Below are positions 36,767 through 43,432 of a DNA stretch of 64,000 nucleotides, one piece after another. Positions within the stretch are counted from its first letter, which is position 1. Each line of letters opens with the position of its first letter. Below the pieces are notes generated by a model. The model was not told the DNA's origin and did no database searches. It worked only from the letters and a program-made list of their open reading frames with translations. The position numbers were made by a program, and so were the translations under genes. Location: contig CAXPJI010000026.1 in the NCBI GenBank assembly GCA_964217345.1, positions 1-64,000 on the forward strand. Reading direction: 5' to 3'. Origin of the DNA: UBA3478 sp964217345 (GTDB taxonomy: Bacteria; Bacteroidota; Bacteroidia; Flavobacteriales; Flavobacteriaceae).

Positions 36767-37333
36767 TTAAGTGTTGTTAAAAGTATTCATAGTTCTTGAA
36801 AGTCCCGTAAAGACAAAGCTTTCAATCGCTTTAGCTGATTGTTCTAGTCTTTCTTGAAGCTTCAATTGTTCTTCTTCTGACCAACCACCCAAAACAAAGT
36901 CTACTTGTCTTCCCTGTTCAAAGGCGTTTCCAATACCGAATCTGAATCTCGGATAATTGGGAGTGCTTAATCTAGATTGTATGTCTTTTAGGCCATTATG
37001 CCCTCCATCAGATCCCTTAGGTTTGATTCTAAGTGTTCCGAAAGGGAGATTTAAGTCGTCGGTTACAATAAGCAGTTCATCTAAGCCTATCTTTTCTTGC
37101 TGCATGTAATAGGCGACTGCTTTACCGCTTAAGTTCATATAGGTGTTTGGCTTTAGAAGAAAGCACGTTCTTCCTTTATAACTAGCCTTGGCCATGCTGC
37201 CGTGTTTCACCTCCTCAAAATTCGCTTCGAGCCTTTTTGCAACTTGATCAATAATTTCAAAACCAATATTATGACGAGTGCCCTCATATTTAGCTCCGAT
37301 ATTACCTAAACCTACAATTAAAAACTTCCTCAT
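36767..37333 (-). CDS. pth: Peptidyl-tRNA hydrolase
   Basis: A 188-residue enzyme that recycles peptidyl-tRNA. GLGNIGAKYEGTRHNIGF carries the catalytic His and Asn, and further family residues are in NTYMNLSGKAV and DDLNLPFG followed by SDGGHNGLKDI. It lies downstream of rplY beyond a strong terminator, so either read-through or its own promoter supplies it. Confidence 0.95.
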   Translation of the reverse strand: MRKFLIVGLGNIGAKYEGTRHNIGFEIIDQVAKRLEANFEEVKHGSMAKASYKGRTCFLLKPNTYMNLSGKAVAYYMQQEKIGLDELLIVTDDLNLPFGTLRIKPKGSDGGHNGLKDIQSRLSTPNYPRFRFGIGNAFEQGRQVDFVLGGWSEEEQLKLQERLEQSAKAIESFVFTGLSRTMNTFNNT

Positions 37334-37363
37334 CTTCTTTTAAGGTCAGCTACAAAATTAGGA

Positions 37364-37399
37364 TAAAAAAAGACCGCCGCCAGCATACGCTGGCGGCGG
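37364..37399 (-). terminator. Rho-independent terminator after rplY
   Basis: A perfect 11-bp stem (CCGCCGCCAGC with its complement) closes a 4-base loop and is followed on the minus strand by a T-run. It ends the prs-rplY transcript before pth. Confidence 0.92.
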
Positions 37400-37426
37400 G
37401 TATTTATTGAATACTGAAAATTCAAA

Positions 37427-38056
37427 TTATTCTGCTGCTGGAGCTTCTGCTTCTCCGCCTTCGGCGCCTTCAGCACCTTCTTCAGTTTCTTCTTCATCTT
37501 CGTCATCAACAGCGGTACGAGAAGTTTTAACCTGAACGATAGTGGTGTTATCAGGGTGTAGGAAAGTGTAATCATCAGAAAGAACATTTATTACTGAAAT
37601 GTTACCCCCGATTCTAAGCTTAGAAATATCTACATTGATTACATCAGGAAGGTTGGCAGGTAGTGCTTTAATTGTAAGCTTGCGCTTTCTAAACATTAAA
37701 CGTCCACCATTCCTAACTCCAGGAGAGCTTCCTTGAAGTCTAACAGGGATTTGCATAGTAACTGGCTTATCTTCGAATAATTGATAGAAGTCAATGTGAA
37801 GAATTCGGTCAGTTACTGGGTGAAATTGAATGTCTTGCAGTACTGCTTCATACTTTTCACCACCTAGCTCAATTACCACTGTGTGCGCATTTGGCGTATA
37901 CACGAGGTTTTTGAAGCTTTTTTCTTCTGCTGAAAAGTGGATAGGTGCTTCTCCTCCGTATAATACGCAAGGAACCATTTCAGCATTACGTAAGGCCTTA
38001 GTAGCTACTTTGCCTACGCTTTCTCTTTTTGATCCGTTAATAGTAATTGATTGCAT
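37427..38056 (-). CDS. rplY: 50S ribosomal protein L25/general stress protein Ctc
   Basis: A 209-residue L25 of the long Ctc type. The N-terminal 5S rRNA-binding domain (residues 1-95) includes ITINGSKRESVGK and DFYQLFEDKPV, followed by the beta-rich CTC domain. The final 30 residues are an acidic Glu/Ala/Gly tail. It binds 5S rRNA in the large subunit. It starts 12 bases after prs, an arrangement conserved in many bacteria. Confidence 0.95.
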   Translation of the reverse strand: MQSITINGSKRESVGKVATKALRNAEMVPCVLYGGEAPIHFSAEEKSFKNLVYTPNAHTVVIELGGEKYEAVLQDIQFHPVTDRILHIDFYQLFEDKPVTMQIPVRLQGSSPGVRNGGRLMFRKRKLTIKALPANLPDVINVDISKLRIGGNISVINVLSDDYTFLHPDNTTIVQVKTSRTAVDDEDEEETEEGAEGAEGGEAEAPAAE

Positions 38057-38068
38057 TGTATAAAAAAA

Positions 38069-39010
38069 TTAAAGTACAAACTTAGATGAGATTGAGGTGT
38101 TCGTATGCACACGATGCATAACATCTGCGAATAATTCAGCACAACTCAATACTTTGATTTTAGAGCTAGGGTGCTCTTTTGAAATAGAATCGGTAATGAT
38201 CAACTCGGTGAGTTTCGAATTTTCGATTCTCTCATAGGCGTTACCCGATAAAAGACCATGTGTGGTAATTGCACGAACACTTAAAGCTCCTCGTTCAACC
38301 ATGAGGTCAGCTGCTTTGGTTAAGGTGCCCGCAGTATCTACCATATCATCGACTAACACTACGTTTTTTCCTTGAACTTCCCCAATGAGTTCCATATGAG
38401 AAATCACATTGGCTTTTTCTCTTTGCTTGTAGCAAATCACTACATCAGATTCGAGTGCCTTTGAATAGGTATAAGCTCGCTTTGATCCACCCATGTCTGG
38501 GGATGCCATGCAAAGATTTGGAAGGTTTAATTGTTTTAAATGAGGTAAGAAGATAGTGGATGCAAACAAGTGGTCCACCGGTTTTTCGAAGAATCCTTGA
38601 ATCTGATCTGCGTGTAGATCCATTGTAATGATTCGAGTTGCTCCGGCAGTTTCAAGCATTTTTGCAACTAGCTTTGCAGCGATGGGAACACGAGGCTTGT
38701 CTTTTCGGTCTTGACGAGCCCAACCGTAATAAGGTAATACGGCGGTGATATGTCTAGCCGAGGCGCGTTTAGCAGCGTCGAGCATTAGCAACATTTCCAT
38801 CAAATTATCAGAGCTAGGATTTGTTGATCCTATGATAAAAACTCGAGTTCCTCGAACCGATTCTTCGAAGCTTGGCTGGTATTCTCCGTCTGAATAACGT
38901 GAAAAATTCACCTTACCTAAAGCCTGGCCATACGCCTTGGCAATTTGCTCGGCTAATGGTATGCTTTGGGTGCAAGCAAAGATTTTCGGTGTTAATTTGG
39001 TGACAGCCAT
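38069..39010 (-). CDS. prs: Ribose-phosphate pyrophosphokinase
   Basis: A 313-residue class I PRPP synthetase. The N-terminal domain has FSRYSDGEYQPSF and YYGWARQDRKDKPR (catalytic loop residues), with DLHADQIQGFF for metal binding. The PRPP-binding motif is VVLVDDMVDTAGTLTKA. It supplies PRPP for nucleotides, His, Trp and NAD. It is co-transcribed with rplY. Confidence 0.97.
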   Translation of the reverse strand: MAVTKLTPKIFACTQSIPLAEQIAKAYGQALGKVNFSRYSDGEYQPSFEESVRGTRVFIIGSTNPSSDNLMEMLLMLDAAKRASARHITAVLPYYGWARQDRKDKPRVPIAAKLVAKMLETAGATRIITMDLHADQIQGFFEKPVDHLFASTIFLPHLKQLNLPNLCMASPDMGGSKRAYTYSKALESDVVICYKQREKANVISHMELIGEVQGKNVVLVDDMVDTAGTLTKAADLMVERGALSVRAITTHGLLSGNAYERIENSKLTELIITDSISKEHPSSKIKVLSCAELFADVMHRVHTNTSISSKFVL

Positions 39011-39036
39011 CTAAATACCCTCGTTTAAAAGGATTG

Positions 39037-39044
39037 CAAATGTA
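39037..39044 (-). promoter_or_regulatory. -7 box (TACATTTG) for prs-rplY
   Basis: A perfect TAnnTTTG on the minus strand, 26 bases before the prs ATG. No -33 TTTG was seen at the usual distance. Confidence 0.5.
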
Positions 39045-39110
39045 GTTAAATTATTCAGCTGACTCCTAACCTTAAACGAAAAATCAGCTCTGTAAAGTGA
39101 ATTTATTTCT

Positions 39111-39118
39111 TAGCTTTG
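39111..39118 (+). promoter_or_regulatory. -7 box (TAGCTTTG) for tRNA-Leu
   Basis: A perfect TAnnTTTG whose last base is 11 bases before the mature tRNA 5' end, implying a leader of only a few bases. Confidence 0.6.
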
Positions 39119-39129
39119 CTCCGCATTTT

Positions 39130-39211
39130 GCCTTGGTGGCGGAATTGGTAGACGCGCTGGATTCAAAATCCAGTTTCTTCGGAAGTGTGGGTTCGATCCC
39201 CACCCAAGGTA
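39130..39211 (+). tRNA. tRNA-Leu (anticodon CAA)
   Basis: An 82-base cloverleaf. The acceptor GCCTTGG pairs with CCAAGGT, with a G-U closing pair. The D arm contains GGTAGACGC, and the anticodon stem CTGGA/TCCAG holds loop TTCAAAA with CAA at 39164-39166. A long variable arm (GTTTCTTCGGAAGT region) is typical of leucine tRNAs, and the T arm is GTGGGTTCGATCCCCAC. CCA is not encoded. It reads UUG codons. Confidence 0.97.
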
Positions 39212-39224
39212 CATAAAGGTATTT

Positions 39225-39251
39225 AAGGCAGTTGATTTGACTGCCTTTTTT
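39225..39251 (+). terminator. Rho-independent terminator after tRNA-Leu
   Basis: The stem AAGGCAGT/ACTGCCTT with a 7-base loop is followed by six Ts. The gpx-DUF2452 transcript on the minus strand ends just beyond it and may share it, but its T-run on that side is weak. Confidence 0.88.
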
Positions 39252-39255
39252 CATT

Positions 39256-39663
39256 TTAAGAATCTACTCGAGACCAAGTTTGATCCGCATCGAGTCGGTA
39301 ACTCCCTTCAAAGTCAAATTGACATTCTTCAGGGGATAAAATCGATAAGAATAGTCCGCGCTCTGGATGGTGATATAGGTGATACGTTTTTCCGATTACC
39401 GGCTCAAATTTGAAAGACGCCTGATAAACCTTCTGATTATCTTCTAATTCTTTCATCATTTTTTGATAGGCAGTTTTGAGCTCATCAATTCTCGCTTGAA
39501 ACCGTGCATTAACGCTATGTGCACCTTTTTGTTTCCATCCGGTTAGATCGGTTGGTTCTATTACTGGAGCAGAAACTGAAGTCGAGTACGGTTTCAGAAA
39601 CGCATCGAACTGTTCTGAATCTTCATTGTATACTACCGAATCAGGCTTCTTATTTTTATTCAA
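39256..39663 (-). CDS. DUF2452 family protein
   Basis: A Bacteroidota protein of unknown function. The conserved N-terminus is NKNKKPDSVVYNED, so I place the start at the TTG at 39663 (135 residues). That overlaps the gpx stop by 8 bases (TTGAATAA). The open frame reaches 39717, but its first 18 codons are gpx sequence in another frame. The family core includes KPYSTSVSAP, a central helix with FQARIDELKTAYQKM, and YHLYHHPERGLFLSI. Confidence 0.75.
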   Translation of the reverse strand: MNKNKKPDSVVYNEDSEQFDAFLKPYSTSVSAPVIEPTDLTGWKQKGAHSVNARFQARIDELKTAYQKMMKELEDNQKVYQASFKFEPVIGKTYHLYHHPERGLFLSILSPEECQFDFEGSYRLDADQTWSRVDS

Positions 39664-40189
39664 AATGACGAGTAATTTTCTTTGAAAGAGGATCAGTAGT
39701 CGAATAGTAGTAGTCAATCAGTTTACGATCTGGACCCACTAAATATTTTTGAAAATTCCATTTAACAGAACTGCTTTTAATTCCGTTTTCATTGACATAT
39801 GTAAGCCATTTGTATAGTGGATGCTGATTTGCTCCCTTAACTGAAATTTTTTCAGTTAGCGTAAATGAAACACCAAAGTTCAATTCACAGAATGTGGCTA
39901 TTTCGTCGGCATTTCCTGGTTCCTGGGCTCCAAACTGATTACAGGGAAGACCTATAATTTCTAGTTGTTCTTTATACGCGTCGTATAGTTTTTGAAGACC
40001 CTTGTATTGGGGGGTAAAGCCACAAGCAGAAGCTACATTTACGAAAAGTAAATACTTGCCATCGAATGTACTCCAATCGATCTTACTCCCTTGCAAGGTT
40101 TGTATTTCAAAGAGAGGCATTTCTGTTGCTCTGGACATTCCTTGATCTACTTTTTTAAAGGTGTTAGCCAACGAATCAAATAGTTTCAT
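39656..40189 (-). CDS. Glutathione peroxidase family (thiol peroxidase)
   Basis: A 177-residue peroxidase with the cysteine active site in NVASACGFTPQY (C56), NQFGAQEPG and KWNFQKYLVG, which supply the catalytic Gln/Trp/Asn set. As a Cys-type enzyme it probably uses thioredoxin rather than glutathione. The first 24 residues precede the fold and look like a short amphipathic extension, not a cleavable signal. It overlaps the folE stop by one base. Confidence 0.92.
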   Translation of the reverse strand: MKLFDSLANTFKKVDQGMSRATEMPLFEIQTLQGSKIDWSTFDGKYLLFVNVASACGFTPQYKGLQKLYDAYKEQLEIIGLPCNQFGAQEPGNADEIATFCELNFGVSFTLTEKISVKGANQHPLYKWLTYVNENGIKSSSVKWNFQKYLVGPDRKLIDYYYSTTDPLSKKITRHFE

Positions 40190-40884
40190 TATTTGTAAAT
40201 ATAGCGATGTAACTCGGCTAATTTTTCAGGTTTTTTGAACTCGCCTCCGTAGAATGAAGTAACGGTGGCCGAAGTATCGTCTTTAATGCCTCTTGAGGAA
40301 ACGCATAAATGTTTTGCGTCAATAATAACGGCAACATCCTCAGTGGCTAATAATTCTTGTAAATCGGTACCAATTTGGTTAGTAAGTCTCTCTTGAACTT
40401 GTGGGCGTTTGGCGTAGTACTGAACGATTCGGTTCAGCTTCGATAAGCCAATAACCTGCCCTGATGAGATATAAGCTACATGAGCTCTACCGATGATGGG
40501 TACGAAATGATGCTCACAATTTGAATAGAAGGTAATGTCTTTTTCAACAAGCATTTGACCATATTCATACTTGTTTTCGAATAAGGCGATATTTGGTTTA
40601 TTCATAGGATTTAGCCCTGAAAAAATCTCATCGATGTACATTTTAGCGACACGCTTTGGAGTGCCTTTCAGGGAATCATCAGTAAGGTCTAATCCCATTA
40701 CATGCATGATCTGTTCGAAAAGATGGGCAATTTTCTCCTTCTTCTGCTGGTCTGTTAGCGCAAAAGCATCTTCACGCATAGGTGTTTGTAGCCCTGTGTA
40801 AAGATGTTCGTCTCCAATTTCGTCAAAATCAAAGTCTGACAGGCTTTTACTTATTTTTTGGGTACTCAAAGAATCTGTTTTCAT
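40189..40884 (-). CDS. folE: GTP cyclohydrolase I
   Basis: A 231-residue FolE making 7,8-dihydroneopterin triphosphate for folate. Zinc/catalytic residues are in NCEHHFVPIIGRAHVAY and KHLCVSSRGIKDDTS, and the long N-terminal 40 residues are a variable extension. It is the first gene of folE-gpx-DUF2452. A hairpin fills its 5' leader. Confidence 0.96.
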   Translation of the reverse strand: MKTDSLSTQKISKSLSDFDFDEIGDEHLYTGLQTPMREDAFALTDQQKKEKIAHLFEQIMHVMGLDLTDDSLKGTPKRVAKMYIDEIFSGLNPMNKPNIALFENKYEYGQMLVEKDITFYSNCEHHFVPIIGRAHVAYISSGQVIGLSKLNRIVQYYAKRPQVQERLTNQIGTDLQELLATEDVAVIIDAKHLCVSSRGIKDDTSATVTSFYGGEFKKPEKLAELHRYIYK

Positions 40885-40889
40885 AGCGA

Positions 40890-40930
40890 GTACGGCGCCA
40901 CTGTTAGGGATGCGCCGTACTTCAAAGATA
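40890..40930 (-). promoter_or_regulatory. folE promoter -7 box and leader hairpin
   Basis: TATCTTTG (40923-40930) is a perfect minus-strand -7 box. Immediately downstream, GTACGGCGC (40912-40920) and its perfect complement (40890-40898) enclose a 13-base loop, ending 5 bases before the ATG. The hairpin therefore fills the whole leader. No T-run follows, so it is not a terminator of the YeeE gene upstream. It may stabilise the mRNA or control ribosome access. Confidence 0.6.
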
Positions 40931-40983
40931 CAAATTGTTTAAGTATTTCCTAAAATGAATAAACAAAATGAATTAAAGAGTTT

Positions 40984-41397
40984 TTAGTGAGGTAGTTTTG
41001 GTCTAAGAATTCCGTAAACGAAGGTGCCGAGTACTGCAAATGCAAGGACTAAAATAAGGGGAAGGAAACCTGCTCCAATTAACGTAAAGATTGGGCCAGG
41101 ACATGCTCCGGCAAGCCCCCATCCTAAACCGAATAAAATACCTCCAAACAAATAGTTCTTCCATCCTTTTGCCTTCGGTGGTATAATAATTTCTTCTCCA
41201 GAAAAGGATTTAAGTTTTAGACGTTTAATCAGTTGAATACCTATAACTCCGGTAGCAAGAGCGGAACCAATAATTCCGTACATGTGGAACGAATTAAATT
41301 GGAACATTTCAAAAATTCTAAACCAAGAAGCCGCTTCTGATTTGAACATAATAACTCCAAATGCGATACCTGTAATTAAATATTTTAGTGTTTTCAT
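40984..41397 (-). CDS. YeeE/YedE family protein, C-terminal half-transporter (putative thiosulfate/sulfur uptake)
   Basis: A 137-residue membrane protein with about four hydrophobic segments. It contains the family motif GLGWGLAGACPGPIF, with C99 as the conserved cysteine. In the fused E. coli TsuA-type protein this motif lies in the second half. Here the two halves are separate genes 15 bases apart. The family moves thiosulfate or persulfide sulfur across the inner membrane by relay through conserved cysteines. It should pair with the next gene. Confidence 0.87.
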   Translation of the reverse strand: MKTLKYLITGIAFGVIMFKSEAASWFRIFEMFQFNSFHMYGIIGSALATGVIGIQLIKRLKLKSFSGEEIIIPPKAKGWKNYLFGGILFGLGWGLAGACPGPIFTLIGAGFLPLILVLAFAVLGTFVYGILRPKLPH

Positions 41398-41412
41398 GGG
41401 TAAAGCGTATTT

Positions 41413-41970
41413 TTAGAATAAAATTGGGAATAGGATATGAACCATAAAGAGGCCTCCGATAAAGAAACCGATCACCGCAATGAGTGAAGGAAGTTGAAGG
41501 TCGCTTAATCCAGAGATCGCGTGGCCAGAAGTACATCCTCCTGCATATCTAGAACCAAATCCAACAAGAAACCCTCCGATGGCTAGCAACAGTAATGTAT
41601 AGGGGTTGCTAAGAGAATCTATACTGAATAGTTGTTCTGGGAGATAGGCGACTCCACCGTCTGTAAAACCATACTGGGCTAGTTTTTCGATCGTACCCTC
41701 TGTAATTGCTACTGATGTGTCGGTGCTTAGAAATCCAGCGGCCACGAAGCCCCCTAAAATTGCGCCAAGTGCAAAAACTAAATTCCAACGCTGAGCTTTC
41801 CAATCAAAGCGAAAGAAGTCACAAGCTTTGTCTCCACTTAGAGCGGCGCACATGATGCGCAAATTACCAGACATACCGAAGTTTCTTCCTGAGAAGATTA
41901 GGAAAAACATTACGAGAGCGATGAGTGGGCCAGAAACATACCATGGCCAGGGTTGCATTATAAATTCCAT
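41413..41970 (-). CDS. YeeE/YedE family protein, N-terminal half-transporter
   Basis: A 185-residue membrane protein with about five hydrophobic segments and the motif RYAGGCTSGHAISG (C146). This is the other half of the YeeE/YedE fold and carries the first conserved cysteine motif. Extra cysteines C41 and C50 sit in the loop after the second segment. It is the first gene of a two-gene operon, with a Crp/Fnr-type operator and -7 box just upstream. Thiosulfate uptake is likely but a role in persulfide export cannot be excluded. Confidence 0.88.
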   Translation of the reverse strand: MEFIMQPWPWYVSGPLIALVMFFLIFSGRNFGMSGNLRIMCAALSGDKACDFFRFDWKAQRWNLVFALGAILGGFVAAGFLSTDTSVAITEGTIEKLAQYGFTDGGVAYLPEQLFSIDSLSNPYTLLLLAIGGFLVGFGSRYAGGCTSGHAISGLSDLQLPSLIAVIGFFIGGLFMVHILFPILF

Positions 41971-41990
41971 AGGATCATTTTTTCACGTTT

Positions 41991-42035
41991 CAAAAATAAA
42001 ACACCCGCTGTGTAAGTGGGTTTAATCTAGGTTAC
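41991..42035 (-). promoter_or_regulatory. YeeE operon promoter with predicted Crp/Fnr-type operator
   Basis: Read on the minus strand, GTAACCTAGATTAA (42035-42022) precedes TATTTTTG (41998-41991) by 23 bases. The distal half-site is intact and the proximal half is degenerate (ATTAA for GTTAC). The operator centre lies about 41 bases from the predicted start. Confidence 0.65.
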
Positions 42036-42046
42036 ATATGTAAAAA

Positions 42047-43330
42047 TTATACGTCTTCTCCTTTTAGCATTTTATTCCAATACAGATGGGGAAGTCCAAA
42101 CTTTTTCAACATCCATAGTCTCCAATGTTCTTTCGAAGAGTCGAATACGAGCATTTGTTTGAGTTTTGGATCTGGAGTAAAGTTATTGTCATAATCAAAT
42201 TCTGCAAGTACCATTTTACCGTAGCCTGTAACCAGCGGACAAGATGAGTAGCCATTATAAGATTTAGAGCCGATAGTATTTGATTTGATTAAACGTAAGA
42301 TGTTGTCTAATACTACTGGAACTTGCTTGCGAATTGCAGCTCCTGTTTTTGCCGTCGGTAACCCGGCTACATCACCTAATCCAAATACGTTAGCATACTT
42401 GGTGTGCTGTAGGGTGTGCTTATCAACGCTCAACCAGCCCCCATCATTGGCTAGGGCCGACTCTCTAATAAATTTTGGTGCCGCTTGAGGTGGAGCAATA
42501 TGGAGAAAGTCGAATGGTACCGCAATTCTACCATCTTCAGTTTTTGTTGCGCCGAACACATTATCTGTACCGAAGGAGCTTCCTTCTTTTTGAACAAAAC
42601 AAGCATGATCTTCTGGAGTCTTATCAAGGAAATAAACGATTTTTTTCTTTGAATCGATTTCTACGGGCGTATTGTACGGATGAAACTTAATATTGTATTT
42701 GCCAATGACCTTCATTAAAGTTTCTCTGATTACCGGTACACCAAAAATTACGGTACCCGGGGTAGCAAACATGACATTAGATTTCTTAGATAGTCCTTGC
42801 TTCCTCAAATAATCTGCTGCCAGATAAGCAATTTTCTGTGGAGCACCACCACATTTGATGGGCGTCGCTGGCTGAGTAAAAATCGCATTACCTCCCTTGA
42901 AGTTTTGTAACAATTTCCAGGTGTGCTCTGGATCGGTGTAGTTACTGCAAACAACCCCTTTATCAAGAGCTTCAGGTAAACCTTTAATCATACTAGGTTC
43001 CATAACAAGCCCTGGAGCTACAATTAAGTAGTCATAGGAGATGTCACCACTTTCTTTCGTGCTCACAGCGTTGTTTTCAGGATCGAATGAAACCGCAAAG
43101 TCTTTCACCCATGAAACACCTTTTGGCATAATCTCTGCCATAGGTTTGGCAGTTTTTTTATAATCAAAAGCTCCAGCACCAACTAAGGTCCACGCGGGTT
43201 GGTAATAGTGAGTGTCGGCAGACTCAATGACGGCGATTGAGAGTGATGAATCTAATTTCTGTAAACGAGATGCTGCCATGATACCAGCAGTGCCTCCCCC
43301 AATAATTAGAACTTGATAAGAAGTTGACAT
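42047..43330 (-). CDS. sqr: Sulfide:quinone oxidoreductase, mitochondrial-like type
   Basis: A 427-residue flavoprotein. The FAD loop is GGGTAG near residue 11. The redox cysteines are C160 (PIKCGGAPQK) and C364 (SSCPLVTGYG), which carry the persulfide, and a second FAD motif is in NVFGLGDVAGLPT. The C-terminal PLVTGYG...LAEFDYD...PHLYWNKM stretch is strikingly like human SQOR. The enzyme oxidises H2S, reduces quinone and hands sulfur to a small acceptor such as glutathione or another thiol. The C-terminal hydrophobic segment would hold it at the inner membrane. It is the only gene in its transcript. Confidence 0.94.
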   Translation of the reverse strand: MSTSYQVLIIGGGTAGIMAASRLQKLDSSLSIAVIESADTHYYQPAWTLVGAGAFDYKKTAKPMAEIMPKGVSWVKDFAVSFDPENNAVSTKESGDISYDYLIVAPGLVMEPSMIKGLPEALDKGVVCSNYTDPEHTWKLLQNFKGGNAIFTQPATPIKCGGAPQKIAYLAADYLRKQGLSKKSNVMFATPGTVIFGVPVIRETLMKVIGKYNIKFHPYNTPVEIDSKKKIVYFLDKTPEDHACFVQKEGSSFGTDNVFGATKTEDGRIAVPFDFLHIAPPQAAPKFIRESALANDGGWLSVDKHTLQHTKYANVFGLGDVAGLPTAKTGAAIRKQVPVVLDNILRLIKSNTIGSKSYNGYSSCPLVTGYGKMVLAEFDYDNNFTPDPKLKQMLVFDSSKEHWRLWMLKKFGLPHLYWNKMLKGEDV

Positions 43331-43359
43331 AGTGTTTATCGTTTAGTTAAAGTTGAGAT

Positions 43360-43402
43360 AAAAGCTAGTGATAAAATGAAAAACCCTGTGTAACCAAAGT
43401 TA
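43360..43402 (-). promoter_or_regulatory. sqr promoter with predicted Crp/Fnr-type operator
   Basis: Read on the minus strand, the perfect inverted repeat GTAACTTTGGTTAC (43402-43389) precedes TAGCTTTT (43367-43360, one mismatch to TAnnTTTG) by 21 bases. The ATG is 30 bases further. The operator lies inside the hairpin that ends the upstream gene. Confidence 0.65.
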
Positions 43403-43408
43403 CACAGG
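43379..43408 (-). terminator. Hairpin terminator of the persulfide dioxygenase gene, overlapping the sqr operator
   Basis: CCCTGTGTAAC and GTTACACAGGG form an 11-bp stem with a 4-base loop, followed on the minus strand by TTTTCATTTT. It begins 24 bases after the upstream stop codon. The T-run is short, so termination may be incomplete. Confidence 0.65.
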
Positions 43409-43432
43409 GTAATAAACTTGAAATTAAGAGGG

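Noticed and set aside
37330..37587. Basic 85-codon frame overlapping the end of rplY
   Set aside because: Its composition arises from the acidic GAA/GAG tail of L25 read in another frame, and it crosses the terminator.
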